Source: Phocoena phocoena
Lineage: Eukaryota > Chordata > Mammalia > Artiodactyla > Phocoenidae
Length of the DNA: 64,000 nt
NCBI RefSeq assembly: GCF_963924675.1
Contig: NW_027077413.1
Location: 1,612,001 to 1,676,000, forward strand
Direction: 5' to 3'
Within the stretch, counting starts at the first letter, position 1. Each line of letters begins with the position of its first letter. A program made the position numbers and the translations under genes. Positions 1 to 12,238 of the stretch are shown here, piece after piece. The notes under the pieces are model-generated. The model made no database searches and was not told where the DNA came from. It saw only the letters and a list, made by a program, of their open reading frames with translations.

Positions 1-828
1 ATTTCCGCCGCTGTACACACGCTTGATTCTCTTATGGAGACATGTATATCCATGGGTTTTAAGATTCTTCCTAGTCAGGTATATTCCTAGGCCTTGAATA
101 TGTGGTGTTGAGTCCATTTCTTTGAGCAAGGAGTAGGTCTTGTCTATTACATATTTGGCTGATGGAATGTTATCTGTGCTAATTTCAGTCTCTGGTTTTA
201 TGCAGCACCCCAAGGCACCTTTCCCCATAAGCAAGCACTAGTTGGTTTTCTAAATTTGAGACCCTGTTCTGTTTTGTAATTCAGTTCATGTGTAGTCAAG
301 TTTACATTCCGTGTATTAGTGATATCTTATGATGTTTCTTTTTCTGTGTGACGTTGTTCACGTAGAATCACCGTACCTGCATCCACTCACTATGCCGCTA
401 CGGGCCTGATGACACAGATTTCATTGCTGAGTGATATTGCATTGCACGTACGTGCCACAACTTCTTTATCCATTTTTTGCTTTCTGGGATATTTACCTGA
501 TACTGTAGACGAGCTTCTTGTGAACACAGCCGTCCCAAATATTGGGGTGGCTGTCTGTTTTTGATTTTAATTTCCGTAAGCTATAGGACCATAAGTGGAA
601 GTGCCATAGGCTGTGTTGCTTTGTTTCTTACGTGTTTCAGGAAACACCATACACTTCTCCAGGGTGGCTGCTGGCAATTTACATCCTGCCAATCAGCATA
701 ACAAGGCTCCCTGTTCTCCATATCCTGTCCTACCTTTCTGGATTTTACACTTTTTTCAGATGGCCCTTTTGCCCGGGGGGGCAGTGAGATTTCATTGTAG
801 TGCAGATTTCCTTTACAGGCTTGCTTGG

Positions 829-900
829 TTGGCCAAAAAGGGCGTATGCGTTTTTTCCTGAATATATTCAGGAAAAAACGCATACGCCCTTTTTGGCCAA
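829..900. repeat. 72-bp perfect palindrome in every monomer (type copy)
   Basis: The arms of 36 bases are exact reverse complements with no loop; the centre is the TATA between 863 and 866 inside cctgaatatattcagg. Each arm begins ttggccaaaaagg and runs into gtatgcgttttttcc. The same block recurs once per monomer. It is perfect in monomers 1-5, 7-11, 13, 15, 17, 21, 22, 24 and 26 (17 of 28 complete copies). The arm resembles the mariner terminal repeat of ruminants and whales as I recall it (ggttggccaaaaagttcg, then a short gap, then a T-run and CC). No flanking TA duplication is visible. I infer a mariner-derived MITE fixed in the ancestral unit. Confidence 0.75.
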
Positions 901-1695
901 GTGCATCATTGTCGACGTTGTGCCTCTTTTCCTATGCTTTCAGGGCAATTCCAGTCTACCCCCTGCAATCGTTTTCCTGAAATTCAGCCCCGCTTTCAAG
1001 TCCCCTTCGCAGGCTTACTTCAATATATTTTTGGAGGATAGCTGTCATTTATAACTCTGCAGGTTTGTGAAGTACAGTGCCCCTGAGCTCCTTTCTTCAA
1101 CTCGCTTTCTTGTGAGCTGGGCACAAAACCGCAGGATTGCTTCAGGACCTAATCTGTTTCCAGCAGGGCACACTGAGCCTTTGTTTAATTCCTCTTCCTG
1201 GTGGGCAATGAGCGTTACATTTGCCCGTGCAGACACCTACAGCTAGTCTCTCATTGGTTCTCCCTATTCCTGTTCATCTTGCACAGAAATTGCAAGCTGT
1301 GCGAAACAGGAGGTTAAAGGCACTGACTCTCCAAGCGGGGAGAGTGATAGTAAAGCATCTGGAATGGTGAACACGAGGACCAGGATACGAAAACTGAGAT
1401 GCATTTTAAATCATTTCCCAATCACACGGTGGACGATACTCTGGGTTCCCCATGCATGTTTTAGCTGGAGGAAGAATCCCTTGAACCTGGAGAGTTGGGA
1501 CCCATGGAATGGGTACCATGCAGTATGACTTCAAAGGGTCTGCATTTGCTCACCGAAACTCACCAATGCTATCAGCCTGAAGTGTCCAGGCTTATGTCTC
1601 AACCAGCTCTGGGTGTAGATGTGGTCAATCCCGGTTGCATCACATTCCCTGAGTGAATTATTTAAGAATTGCTCTCTATTTCACTGTCTTTGTGT
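901..1695. repeat. Unidentified half of the monomer (type copy)
   Basis: About 800 bp between the palindrome and the start of the L1-like part. I recognise no transposon, gene or RNA in it. All open frames are short and mutually exclusive between copies. It is present at the same place in every monomer, including decayed ones, so it belonged to the founding unit. Confidence 0.6.
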
Positions 1696-2577
1696 TTTGT
1701 TTTCGAAATTTATTTTGATAATGGGATTTATCGGATTTTCACTGCTGCATTTCCGCCGCTGTACACACGCTTGATTCTCTTACGGAGACATATATATCCA
1801 TGGGTTTTAAGATTCTTCCTAGTCAGGTATATTCCTAGGCCTTGAATATGTGGTGTTGAGTCCATTTCTTTGAGCAAGGAGTAGGTCTTGTCTATTACAT
1901 ATTTGGCTTATGGAATGTTATCTGTGCTAATTTCAGTCTCTGGTTTTATGCAGCACCCCAACGCACCTTTCCCCATAAGCAAGCACTAGTTGGTTTTCTA
2001 AATTTGAGACCCTGTTCTGTTTTGTAATTCAGTTCATGTGTAGTCAAGTTTACATTCCGTGTATTAGTGATATCTTATGATGTTTCTTTTTCTGTGTGAC
2101 GTAGTTCACGTAGAATCACCGTACCTGCATCCACTCACTATGCCGCTACGGGCCTGATGACACAGATTTCATTGCTGAGTGATATTGCATTGCACGTACG
2201 TGCCACAACTTCTTATATCCATTTTTTGCTTTCTGGGATATTTACCTGATACTGTAGACGAGCTTCTTGTGAACACAGCCATCCCAAATATTGGGGTGGC
2301 TGTCTGTTTTTGATTTTAATTTCCGTAAGCTATAGGACCATAAGTGGAAGTGCCATAGGCTGTGTTGCTTTGTTTCTTACGTGTTTCAGGAAACACCATA
2401 CACTTCTCCAGGGTGGCTGCTGGCAATTTACATCCTGCCAATTAGCATAACAAGGTTCCCTGTTCTCCGTATCCTGTCCTACCTTTCTGGATTTTACACT
2501 TTTTTCAGATGGCCCTTTTGCCCGGGGGGGCAGTGAGATTTCATTGTAGTGCAGATTTCCTTTACAGGCTTGCTTGG
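1696..2577 (-). mobile_element. Antisense L1 3' end forming half of the monomer (type copy)
   Basis: Read on the minus strand this is an old L1 3' end. From left to right on the plus strand I see the decayed poly(T) side (ttttcgaaatttatttt). Next come the 3' UTR marks acatatatatccatgg, taagattctt and gttttgtaattcagttcatg. The ORF2 C-terminus follows: ttccgtgtattagtgatatc, gctgagtgatattgc and cttctttatcca. The last mark before the palindrome is gatttcattgtagtgcagat. Each has a clear counterpart in artiodactyl L1 sequence, and the order is collinear over about 880 bp. I recall published work proposing an L1 origin for cetacean satellites. The same segment occurs in all other monomers. Confidence 0.82.
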
Positions 2578-3498
2578 TTGGCCAAAAAGGGCGTATGCGT
2601 TTTTTCCTGAATATATTCAGGAAAAAACGCATACGCCCTTTTTGGCCAAGTGCATCATTGTCGACGATGTGCCTCTTTTCCTATGCTTTCAGGGCAATTC
2701 CAGTCTACCCCCTGCAATCGTTTTCCTGAAATTCAGCCCCGCTTTCAAGTCCCCTTCGCAGGCTTACTTCAATATATTTTTGGAGGATAGCTGTCATTTA
2801 TAACTCTGCAGGTTTGTGGAGTACAGTGCCCCTGAACTCCTTTCTTCAACTCGCTTTCTTGTGAGCTGGGCACAAAACCGCAGGATTGCTTCAGGCCCTA
2901 ATCTGTTTCCAGCAGGGCACACTGAGCCTTTGTTTAATTCCTCTTCCTGGTGGGCAATGAGCGTTACATTTGCCCGTGCAGACACCTACAGCTAGTCTCT
3001 CATTGGTTCTCCCTATTCCTGTTCATCTTGCACAGAAATTGCAAGCTGTGCGAAACAGGAGGTTAAAGGCACTGACTCTCCAAGCGGGGAGAGTGTTAGT
3101 AAAGCATCTGGAATGGTGAACCCGAGGACCAGGAAACGAAAACTGAGATGCATTTTGAATCGTTTCCCAATCACACGGTGGACGATACTCTGGGTTTCCC
3201 ATGCATGTTTTAGCTGGAGGAAGAATGCCTTGAACCTGGAGAGTTGGGACCCATGGAATGGGTACCATGCAGTATGACTTCAAAGGGTCTGCATTTGCTC
3301 ACCGAAACTCACCAATGCTATCAGCCTGAAGTGTCCAGCCTTATGTCTCAACCAGCTCTGGGTGTAGATGTGGTCAATCCCGGTTGCATCACATGCCCTG
3401 AGTGAATTATTTAAGAATTGCTCTCTATTTCACTGTCTTTGTGTTTTGTTTTCGAAATTTATTTTGATAATCGGATTTATCGGATTTTCACTGCTGCA
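1750..3498. repeat. Satellite monomer 2
   Basis: 1,749 bp; the extra base is in cttatatcc near 2216. Perfect palindrome at 2578-2649. After the palindrome it carries the gtcgacgatg mark that otherwise typifies subtype A, so it is a mosaic of subtypes. Confidence 0.9.
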
Positions 3499-5246
3499 TT
3501 TCCACCGCTGTACACACGCTTGATTCTCTTACGGAGAAATGTATATCCATGGGTTTTAAGATTCTTCCTAGTCAGGTATATTCCTAGGCCTTGAATATGT
3601 GGTGTTGAGTCCATTTCTTTGAGCAAGGAGTAGGTCTTGTCTATTACATATTTGGCTGATGGAATGTTATCTGTGCTAATTTCAGTCTCTGGTTTTATGC
3701 AGCACCCCAAGGCACCTTTCCCCATAAGCAAGCACTAGTTGGTTTTCTAAATTTGAGACCCTGTTCTGTTTTGTAATTCAGTTCATGTGTAGTCAAGTTT
3801 ACATTCCGTGTATTAGTGATATCTTATGATGTTTCTTTTTCTGTGTGACGTAGTTCACGTAGAATCACCGTACCTGCATCCACTCACTATGCCGCTACGG
3901 GCCTGATGACACAGATTTCATTGCTGAGTGATATTGCATTGCACGTACGTGCCACAACTTCTTTATCCATTTTTTGCTTTCTGGGATATTTACCTGATAC
4001 TGTAGACGAGCTTCTTGTGAACACAGCCGTCCCAAATATTGGGGTGGCTGTCTGTTTTTGATTTTAATTTCCGTAAGCTATAGGACCATAAGTGGAAGTG
4101 CCATAGGCTGTGTTGCTTTGTTTCTTACGTGTTTCAGGAAACACCATACACTTCTCCAGGGTGGCTGCTGGCAATTTACATCCTGCCAATCAGCATAACA
4201 AGGCTCCCTGTTCTCCATATCCTGTCCTACCTTTCTGGATTTTACACTTTTTTCAGATGGCCCTTTTGCCCGGGGGGGCAGTGAGATTTCATTGTAGTGC
4301 AGATTTCCTTTACAGGCTTGTTTGGTTGGCCAAAAAGGGCGTATGCGTTTTTTCCTGAATATATTCAGGAAAAAACGCATACGCCCTTTTTGGCCAAGTG
4401 CATCATTGTCGACGTTGTGCCTCTTTTCCTATGCTTTCAGGGCAATTCCAGTCTACCCCCTGCAATCGTTTTCCTGAAATTCAGCCCCGCTTTCAAGTCC
4501 CCTTCGCAGGCTTACTTCAATATATTTTTGGAGGATAGCTGTCATTTATAACTCTGCAGGTTTGTGAAGTACAGTGCCCCTGAGCTCCTTTCTTCAACTC
4601 GCTTTCTTGTGAGCTGGGCACAAAACCGCAGGATTGCTTCAGGCCCTAATCTGTTTCCAGCAGGGCACACTGAGCCTTTGTTTAATTCCTCTTCCTGGTG
4701 GGCAATGAGCGTTACATTTGCCCGTGCAGACACCTACAGCTAGTCTCTCATTGGTTCTCCCTATTCCTGTTCATCTTGCACAGAAATTGCAAGCTGTGCG
4801 AAACAGGAGGTTAAAGGCACTGACTCTCCAAGCGGGGAGAGTGATAGTAAAGCATCTGGAATGGTGAACACGAGGACCAGGATACGAAAACTGAGATGCA
4901 TTTTAAATCATTTCCCAATCACACGGTGGACGATACTGTGGGTTTCCCATGCATGTTTTAGCTGGAGGAAGAATCCCTTGAACCTGGAGAGTTGAGACCC
5001 ATGGAATGGGTACCATGCAGTATGACTTCAAAGGGTCTGCATTTGCTCACCGAAACTCACCAATGCTATCAGCCTGAAGTGTCCAGCCTTATGTCTCAAC
5101 CAGCTCTGGGTGTAGATGTGGTCAATCCCGGTTGCATCACATGCCCTGAGTGAATTATTTAAGAATTGCTCTCTATTTCACTGTCTTTGTGTTTTGTTTT
5201 CGAAATTTATTTTGTTAATGGGATTTATCAGATTTTCACTGCTGCG
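3499..5246. repeat. Satellite monomer 3
   Basis: 1,748 bp, perfect palindrome at 4326-4397. The bases before the palindrome read cttgtttgg instead of cttgcttgg, and the tail has gttgagaccc. Both marks are shared with monomer 4, so this tail was copied into the next unit. Confidence 0.9.
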
Positions 5247-6994
5247 TTTCGGCCGCTGTACACACGCTTGATTCTCTTACGGAGACATATATATCCATGG
5301 GTTTTAAGATTCTTCCTAGTCACGTATATTCCTAGGCGTTGAATATGTGGTGTTGGGTCCATTTTGTTGAGCAAGGAGTAGGTCTTTTCTATTACATATT
5401 TGGCTTATGGAAAGTTATCTGTGCTAATTTCAGTCTCTGGTTTTATGCAGCACCCCAACGCACCTTTCCCCATAAGCAAGCACTAGTTGGTTTTCTAAAT
5501 TTGAGACCCTCTTCTGTTTTGTAATTCAGTTCATGTGTAGTCAAGTTTACATTCCGTGTATTAGTGATATCTTATGATGTTTCTTTTTCTGTGTGACGTA
5601 GTTCACGTAGAATCACCGTACCTGCATCCACTCACTATGCCGCTACGGGCCTGATGACACAGATTTCATTGCTGAGTGATATTGCATTGTACGTACGTGC
5701 CACAACTTCTTTATCCAATTTTTGCTTTCTGGGATATTTACCTGATACTGTAGACGAGCTTCTTGTGAACACAGCCGTCCCAAATATTGGGGTGGCTGTC
5801 TGTTTTTGAATTTAATTTCCGTAATGTATAGGACCATAAGTGGAAGTGCCATAGGCTGTGTTGCTTTGTTTCTTACGTGTTTCAGGAAACACCATACACT
5901 TCTCCAGGGTGGCTGCTGGCAATTTACATCCTGCCAATCAGCATAACAAGGCTCCCTGTTCTCCATATCCTGTCCTACCTTTCTGGATTTTACACTTTTT
6001 TCAGATGGCCCTTTTGCCCGGGGGGGCAGTGAGATTTCATTGTAGTGCAGATTTCCTTTACAGGCTTGTTTGGTTGGCCAAAAAGGGCGTATGCGTTTTT
6101 TCCTGAATATATTCAGGAAAAAACGCATACGCCCTTTTTGGCCAAGTGCATCATTGTCGACGTTGTGCCTCTTTTCCTATGCTTTCAGGGCAATTCCAGT
6201 CTACCCCCTGCAATCGTTTTCCTGAAATTCAGCCCCGCTTTCAAGTCCCCTTCGCAGGCTTACTTCAATATATTTTTGGAGGATAGCTGTCATTTATAAC
6301 TCTGCAGGTTTGTGAAGTACAGTGCCCCTGAGCTCCTTTCTTCAACTCGCTTTCTTGTGAGCTGGGCACAAAACCGCAGGATTGCTTCAGGCCCTAATCT
6401 GTTTCCAGCAGGGCACACTGAGCCTTTGTTTAATTCCTCTTCCTGGTGGGCAATGAGCGTTACATTTGCCCGTGCAGACACCTACAGCTAGTCTCTCATT
6501 GGTTCTCCCTATTCCTGTTCATCTTGCACAGAAATTGCAAGCTGTGCGAAACAGGAGGTTAAAGGCACTGACTCTCCAAGCGGGGAGAGTGATAGTAAAG
6601 CATCTGGAATGGTGAACACGAGGACCAGGATACGAAAACTGAGATGCATTTTAAATCATTTCCCAATCACACGGTGGACGATACTGTGGGTTTCCCATGC
6701 ATGTTTTAGCTGGAGGAAGAATCCCTTGAACCTGGAGAGTTGAGACCCATGGAATGGGTACCATGCAGTATGACTTCAAAGGGTCTGCATTTGCTCACCG
6801 AAACTCACCAATGCTATCAGCCTGAAGTGTCCAGCCTTATGTCTCAACCAGCTCTGGGTGTAGATGTGGTCAATCCCGGTTGCATCACATGCCCTGAGTG
6901 AATTATTTAAGAATTGCTCTCTATTTCACTGTCTTTGTGTTTTGTTTTCGAAATTTATTTTGTTAATGGGATTTATCAGATTTTCACTGCTGCG
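5247..6994. repeat. Satellite monomer 4 (A-type head, monomer-3-type tail)
   Basis: 1,748 bp, perfect palindrome at 6074-6145. The first half has subtype A marks (tttcggccg, aggtcttttct, gtaatgtatagg). The second half matches monomer 3 (cttgtttgg, gttgagaccc). It looks like the product of unequal exchange between the two subtypes. Confidence 0.88.
5664..6073 (-). pseudogene. Fossil L1 ORF2 C-terminus in satellite monomer 4
   Basis: A 161-codon minus-strand frame (5643-6128) covers this segment; its first residues come from the palindrome. Residues 138-155 read WIKKLWHVRTMQYHSAMK, matching the conserved WIKKMW..YTMEYYSA end of mammalian L1 ORF2. Residues 75-84 (WRSVWCFLKH) match the conserved W..VW.FLKK stretch just upstream. 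The reverse transcriptase and endonuclease domains are absent. The frame stays open only because these A-type heads carry gaatttaatttccgtaatg where other monomers have a stop. No selection or expression is implied. Confidence 0.8.
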
Positions 6995-8742
6995 TTTCGG
7001 CCGCTGTACACACGCTTGATTCTCTTACGGAGACATATATATCCATGGGTTTTAAGATTCTTCCTAGTCACGTATATTCCTAGGCGTTGAATATGTGGTG
7101 TTGGGTCCATTTTGTTGAGCAAGGAGTAGGTCTTTTCTATTACATATTTGGCTTATGGAAAGTTATCTGTGCTAATTTCAGTCTCTGGTTTTATGCAGCG
7201 CCCCAACGCACCTTTCCCCATAAGCAAGCACTAGTTGGTTTTCTAAATTTGAGACCCTCTTCTGTTTTGTAATTCAGTTCATGTGTAGTCAAGTTTACAT
7301 TCCGTGTATTAGTGATATCTTATGATGTTTCTTTTTCTGTGTGACGTAGTTCACGTAGAATCACCGTACCTGCATCCACTCACTATGCCGCTACGGGCCT
7401 GATGACACAGATTTCATTGCTGAGTGATATTGCATTGTACGTACGTGCCACAACTTCTTTATCCAATTTTTGCTTTCTGGGATATTTACCTGATACTGTA
7501 GACGAGCTTCTTGTGAACACAGCCGTCCCAAATATTGGGGTGGCTGTCTGTTTTTGAATTTAATTTCCGTAATGTATAGGACCATAAGTGGAAGTGCCAT
7601 AGGCTGTTTTGCTTTGTTTCTTACGTGTTTCAGGAAACACCATACACTTCTCCAGGGTGGCTGCTGGCAATTTACATCCTGCCAATTAGCATAACAAGGC
7701 TCCCTGTTCTCCATATCCTGTCCTACCTTTCTGGATTTTACACTTTTTTCAGATGGCCCTTTTGCCCGGGGGGGCAGTGAGATTTCATTGTAGTGCAGAT
7801 TTCCTTTACAGGCTTGCTTGGTTGGCCAAAAAGGGCGTATGCGTTTTTTCCTGAATATATTCAGGAAAAAACGCATACGCCCTTTTTGGCCAAGTACATC
7901 ATTGTCGACGATGTGCCTCTTTTCCTATGCTTTCAGGGCAATTCCAGTCTACCCCCTGCAATCGTTTTCCTGAAATTCAGCCCCGCTTTCAAGTCCCCTT
8001 CGCAGGCTTACTTCAATATATTTTTGGAGGATAGCTGTCATTTATAACTCTGCAGGTTTGTGAAGTTCAGTGCCCCTGAACTCCTTTCTTCAACTCGCTT
8101 TCTTGTGAGCTGGGCACAAAACCGCAGGATTGCTTCAGGCCCTAATCTGTTTCCAGCAGGGCACACTGAGCCTTTGTTTAATTCCTCTTCCTGGTGGGCA
8201 ATGAGCGTTACATTTGCCCGTGCAGACACCTACAGCTAGTCTCTCATTGGTTCTCCCTATTCCTGTTCATCTTGCACAGAAATGGCAAGCTGTGCGAAAC
8301 AGGAGGTTAAAGGCACTGACTCTCCAAGCGGGGAGAGTGTTAGTAAAGCATCTGGAATGGTGAACCCGAGGACCAGGAAACGAAAACTGAGATGCATTTT
8401 AAATCGTTTCCCAATCACACGGTGGACGATACTCTGGGTTTACCATGCATGTTTTAGCTGGAGGAAGAATCCCTTGAACCTGGAAAGTTGGGACCCATGG
8501 AATGGGTACCATGCAGTATGACTTCAAAGGGTCTGCATTTGCTCACCGAAACTCACCAATGCTATCAGCCTGAAGTGTCCAGCCTTATGTCTCAACCAGC
8601 TCTGGGTATAGATGTGGTCAATCCCGGTTGCATCACATTCCCTGAGTGAATTATTTAAGAATTGCTCTCTATTTCACTGTCTTTGTGTTTTGTTTTCGAA
8701 ATTTATTTTGATAATGGGATTTATCGGATTTTCACTGCTGCA
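6995..8742. repeat. Satellite monomer 5, subtype A
   Basis: 1,748 bp, perfect palindrome at 7822-7893. First A unit of the trimer block. It differs from the other A units at gcagcgcccc (about 7195), where the others have gcagcacccc. It carries the 161-codon minus-strand frame. Confidence 0.9.
7412..7821 (-). pseudogene. Fossil L1 ORF2 C-terminus, monomer 5
   Basis: Same fossil as in monomer 4, in the 161-codon frame 7391-7876. Differs by N for D and K for T at two sites. A by-product of subtype A sequence, not a gene. Confidence 0.75.
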
Positions 8743-10490
8743 TTTCCGCCGCTGTACACACGCTTGATTCTCTTACGGAGACATATATATCCATGGGTTT
8801 TAAGATTCTTCCTAGTCAGGTATATTCCTAGGCGTTGAATATGTGGTGTTGAGTCCATTTCGTTGAGCAAGGAGTAGGTCTTGTCTATTACATATTTGGC
8901 TGATGGAATGTTATCTGTGCTAATTTCAGTCTCTGGTTTTATGCAGCACCCCAACGCACCTTTCCCCATAAGCAAGCACTAGTTGGTTTTCTAAATTTGA
9001 GACCCTGTTCTGTTTTGTAATTCAGTTCATGTGTAGTCAAGTTTACATTCCGTGTATTAGTGATATCTTATGATGTTTCTTTTTCTGTGTGACGTAGTTC
9101 ACGTAGAATCACCGTACCTGCATCCACTCACTATGCAGCTACGGGCCTGATGACACAGATTTCATTGCTGAGTGATATTGCATTGCACGTACATGCCACA
9201 ACTTCTTTATCCATTTTTTGCTTTCTGGGATATTTACCTGATACTGTAGACGAGCTTCTTGTGAACACAGCCGTCCGAAATATTGGGGTGGCTGTCTGTT
9301 TTTGATTTTAATTTCCGTAAGCTATAGGACCATAAGTGGAAGTGCCATAGGCTGTGTTGCTTTGTTTCTTACGTGTTTCAGGAAACACCATACACTTCTC
9401 CAGGGTGGCTGCTGGCAATTTACATCCTGCCAATCAGCATAACAAGGCTCCCTGTTCTCCATATCCTGTCCTACCTTTCTGGATTTTACACTTTTTTCAG
9501 ATGGCCCTTTTGCCCGGGGGGGCAGTGAGATTTCATTGTAGTGCAGATTTCCTTTACAGGCTTGCTTGGTTGGCCAAAAAGGGCGTATGCATTTTTTCCT
9601 GAATATATTCAGGAAAAAACGCATACGCCCTTTTTGGCCAAGTGCATCATTGTCGACGTTGTGCCTCTTTTCCTATGCTTTCAGGGCAATTCCAGTCTAC
9701 CCCCTGCAATCGTTTTCCTGAAATTCAGCCCCGCTTTCAAGTCCCCTTCGCAGGCTTACTTCAATATATTTTTGGAGGATAGCTGTCATTTATAACTCTG
9801 CAGGTTTGTGAAGTACAGTGCCCCTGAGCTCCTTTCTTCAACTCGCTTTCTTGTGAGCTGGGCACAAAACCGCAGGATTGCTTCAGGCCCTAATCTGTTT
9901 CCAGCAGGGCACACTGAGCCTTTGTTTAATTCCTCTTCCTGGTGGGCAATGAGTGTTACATTTGCCCGTGCAGACACCTACAGCTAGTCTCTCATTGGTT
10001 CTCCCTATTCCTGTTCATCTTGCACAGAAATGGCAAGCTGTGCCAAACAGGAGGTTAAAGGCACTGACTCTCCAAGCGGGGAGAGTGTTAGTAAAGCATC
10101 TGGAATGGTGAACCCGAGGACCAGGATACGAAACCTGAGATGCATTTTAAATCGTTTCCCAATCACACGGGGGACGATACTCTGGGTTTCCCATGCATGT
10201 TTTAGCTGGAGGAAGAATGCCTTGAACCTGGAGAGTTGGGACCCATGGAATGGGTACCATGCAGTATGACTTAAAAGGGTCTGCATTTGCTCACTGAAAC
10301 TCACCAGTTCTATCAGCCAGAAGTGTCCAGCCTTATGTCTCAACCAGCTCTGGGTGTAGATGTGGTCAATCCCGGTTGCATCACATGCCCTGAGTGAATT
10401 ATTTAAGAATTGCTCTCTATTTCACTGTCTTTGTGTTTTGTTTTCGAAATTTATTTTGATAATGGGATTTATCGGATTTTCACTGCTGCA
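8743..10490. repeat. Satellite monomer 6, subtype B
   Basis: 1,748 bp. The palindrome at 9570-9641 has a single mismatch, because the left arm reads gtatgcatttttt. Carries all B marks, including gacttaaaagg and caccagttctatcagcc near the end. Confidence 0.9.
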
Positions 10491-12238
10491 TTTCCGCCGC
10501 TGTAAACACGCTTGATTCTCTTACGGAGACATATATATCCATGGGTTTTAAGATTCTTCCTAGTCAGGTATATTCCTAGGCGTTGAATATGTGGTGTTGA
10601 ATCCATTTCGTTGAGCAAGGAGTAGGTCTTGTCTATTACATATTTGGCTTATGGAATGTTATCTGTGCTAATTTCAGTCTCTGGTTTTATGCAGCACCCC
10701 AACGCACCTTTCCCCATAAGCAAGCACTAGTTGGTTTTCTAAATTTGAGACCCTGTTCTGTTTTGTAATTCAGTTCATGTGTAGTCAAGTTTACATTCCG
10801 TGTATTAGTGATATTTTATGATATTTCTTTTTCTGTGTGACGTAGTTCACGTAGAATCACCGTACCTGCATCCACTTACTATGCCGCTACGGGCCTGATG
10901 ACACAGGTTTCATTGCTGAGTGATATTGCGTTGCATGTACGTGCCACAACTTCTTTATCCATTTTTTGCTTTCTGGGATATTTACCTGATACTGTAGACG
11001 AGCTTCTTGTGAACACAGCCGTCCCAAATATTGGGGTGGCTGTCTGTTTTTGATTTTAATTTCCGTAAGCTATAGGACCATATGTGGAAGTGCCATAGGC
11101 TGTGTTGCTTTGTTTCTTAAGTGTTTCAGGAAACACCATACACTTCTCCAGGGTGGCTGCTGGCAATTTACATCCTGCCAATCAGCATAACAAGGCTCCC
11201 TGTTCTCCATATCCTGTCCTACCTTTCTGGATTTTACACTTTTTTCAGATGGCCCTTTTGCCCGGGGGGGCAGTGAGATTTCATTGTAGTGCAGATTTCC
11301 TTTACAGGCTTGCTTGGTTGGCCAAAAAGGGCGTATGCGTTTTTTCCTGAATATATTCAGGAAAAAACGCATACGCCCTTTTTGGCCAAGTGCATCATTG
11401 TCGACGTTGTGCCTCTTTTCCTATGCTTTCAGGGCAATTCCAGTCTACCCCCTGCAATCGTTTTCCTGAAATTCAGCCCCGCTTTCAAGTCCCCTTCGCA
11501 GGCTTACTTCAATATATTTTTGGAGGATAGCTGTCATTTATAACTCTGCAGGTTTGTGAAGTACAGTGCCCCTGAGCTCCTTTCTTCAACTCGCTTTCTT
11601 GTGAGCTGGGCACAAAACCGCAGGATTGCTTCAGGCCCTAATCTGTTTCCAGCAGGGCACACTGAGCTTTTGTTTAATTCCTCTTACTGGTGGGCAATGA
11701 GCGTTACATTTGCCCGTGCAGACACCTACAGCTAGTCTCTCATTGGTTCTCCCTATTCCTGTTCATCTTGCATAGAAATTGCAAGCTGTGCGAAACAGGA
11801 GGTTAAAGGCACTGACTCTCCAAGCGGGGAGAGTGTTAGTAAAGCATCTGGAATGGTGAACCCGAGGACCAGGAAACGAAAACTGAGATGCATTTTAAAT
11901 CATTTCCCAATCACACGGTGGACGATACTCAGGGTTTCCCATGCATGTTTTAGCTGCAGGAAGAATCCCTTGAACCTGGAGAGTTGGGAGCCATGGAATG
12001 GGTACCATGCAGTATGACTTCAAAGGGTCTGCATTTGCTCACCGAAACTCACCAATGCTATCAGCCTGAAGTGTCCAGCCTTATGTCTCAACCAGCTCTG
12101 GGTGTAGATGTGGTCAATCCCGGTTGCATCACATGCCCTGAGTGAATTATTTAAGAATTGCTCTCTATTTCACTGTCTTTGTGTTTTGTTTTCGAAATTT
12201 ATTTTGTTAATGGGATTTATCAGATTTTCACTGCTGCG
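10491..12238. repeat. Satellite monomer 7, subtype C
   Basis: 1,748 bp, perfect palindrome at 11318-11389. Carries C marks (gtaaacacgc, catatgtggaag, cctcttactgg). Private change ttcttaagtg near 11116, where other copies have ttcttacgtg. Its tail has ttttgttaatggg, which then leads into an A unit. Confidence 0.9.

Larger units (their letters stand above)
2..1749. repeat. Satellite monomer 1
   Basis: Full 1,748-bp monomer and my reference copy. The perfect palindrome is at 829-900. The head carries atggagacatgtatatcc, a minor variant of the usual acggagacatatatatcc. Bases 1-825 are L1-derived antisense, 829-900 the palindrome, and about 901-1695 unidentified. Confidence 0.9.

Noticed and set aside
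613..1054. Recurring frames of 82, 84 and 100 codons, and the 63- and 79-codon frames, as possible small genes
   Set aside because: They occur once per monomer on both strands over the same bases, are lost by single substitutions in sister units, and have no domain. They are fixed by satellite homogenisation, not by coding constraint.
8860..8885. ttcgttgagcaaggag as a CENP-B box
   Set aside because: Only the first seven bases fit the recalled core. The required A and CGGG positions do not match, and A-type units have ttttgttgag instead.
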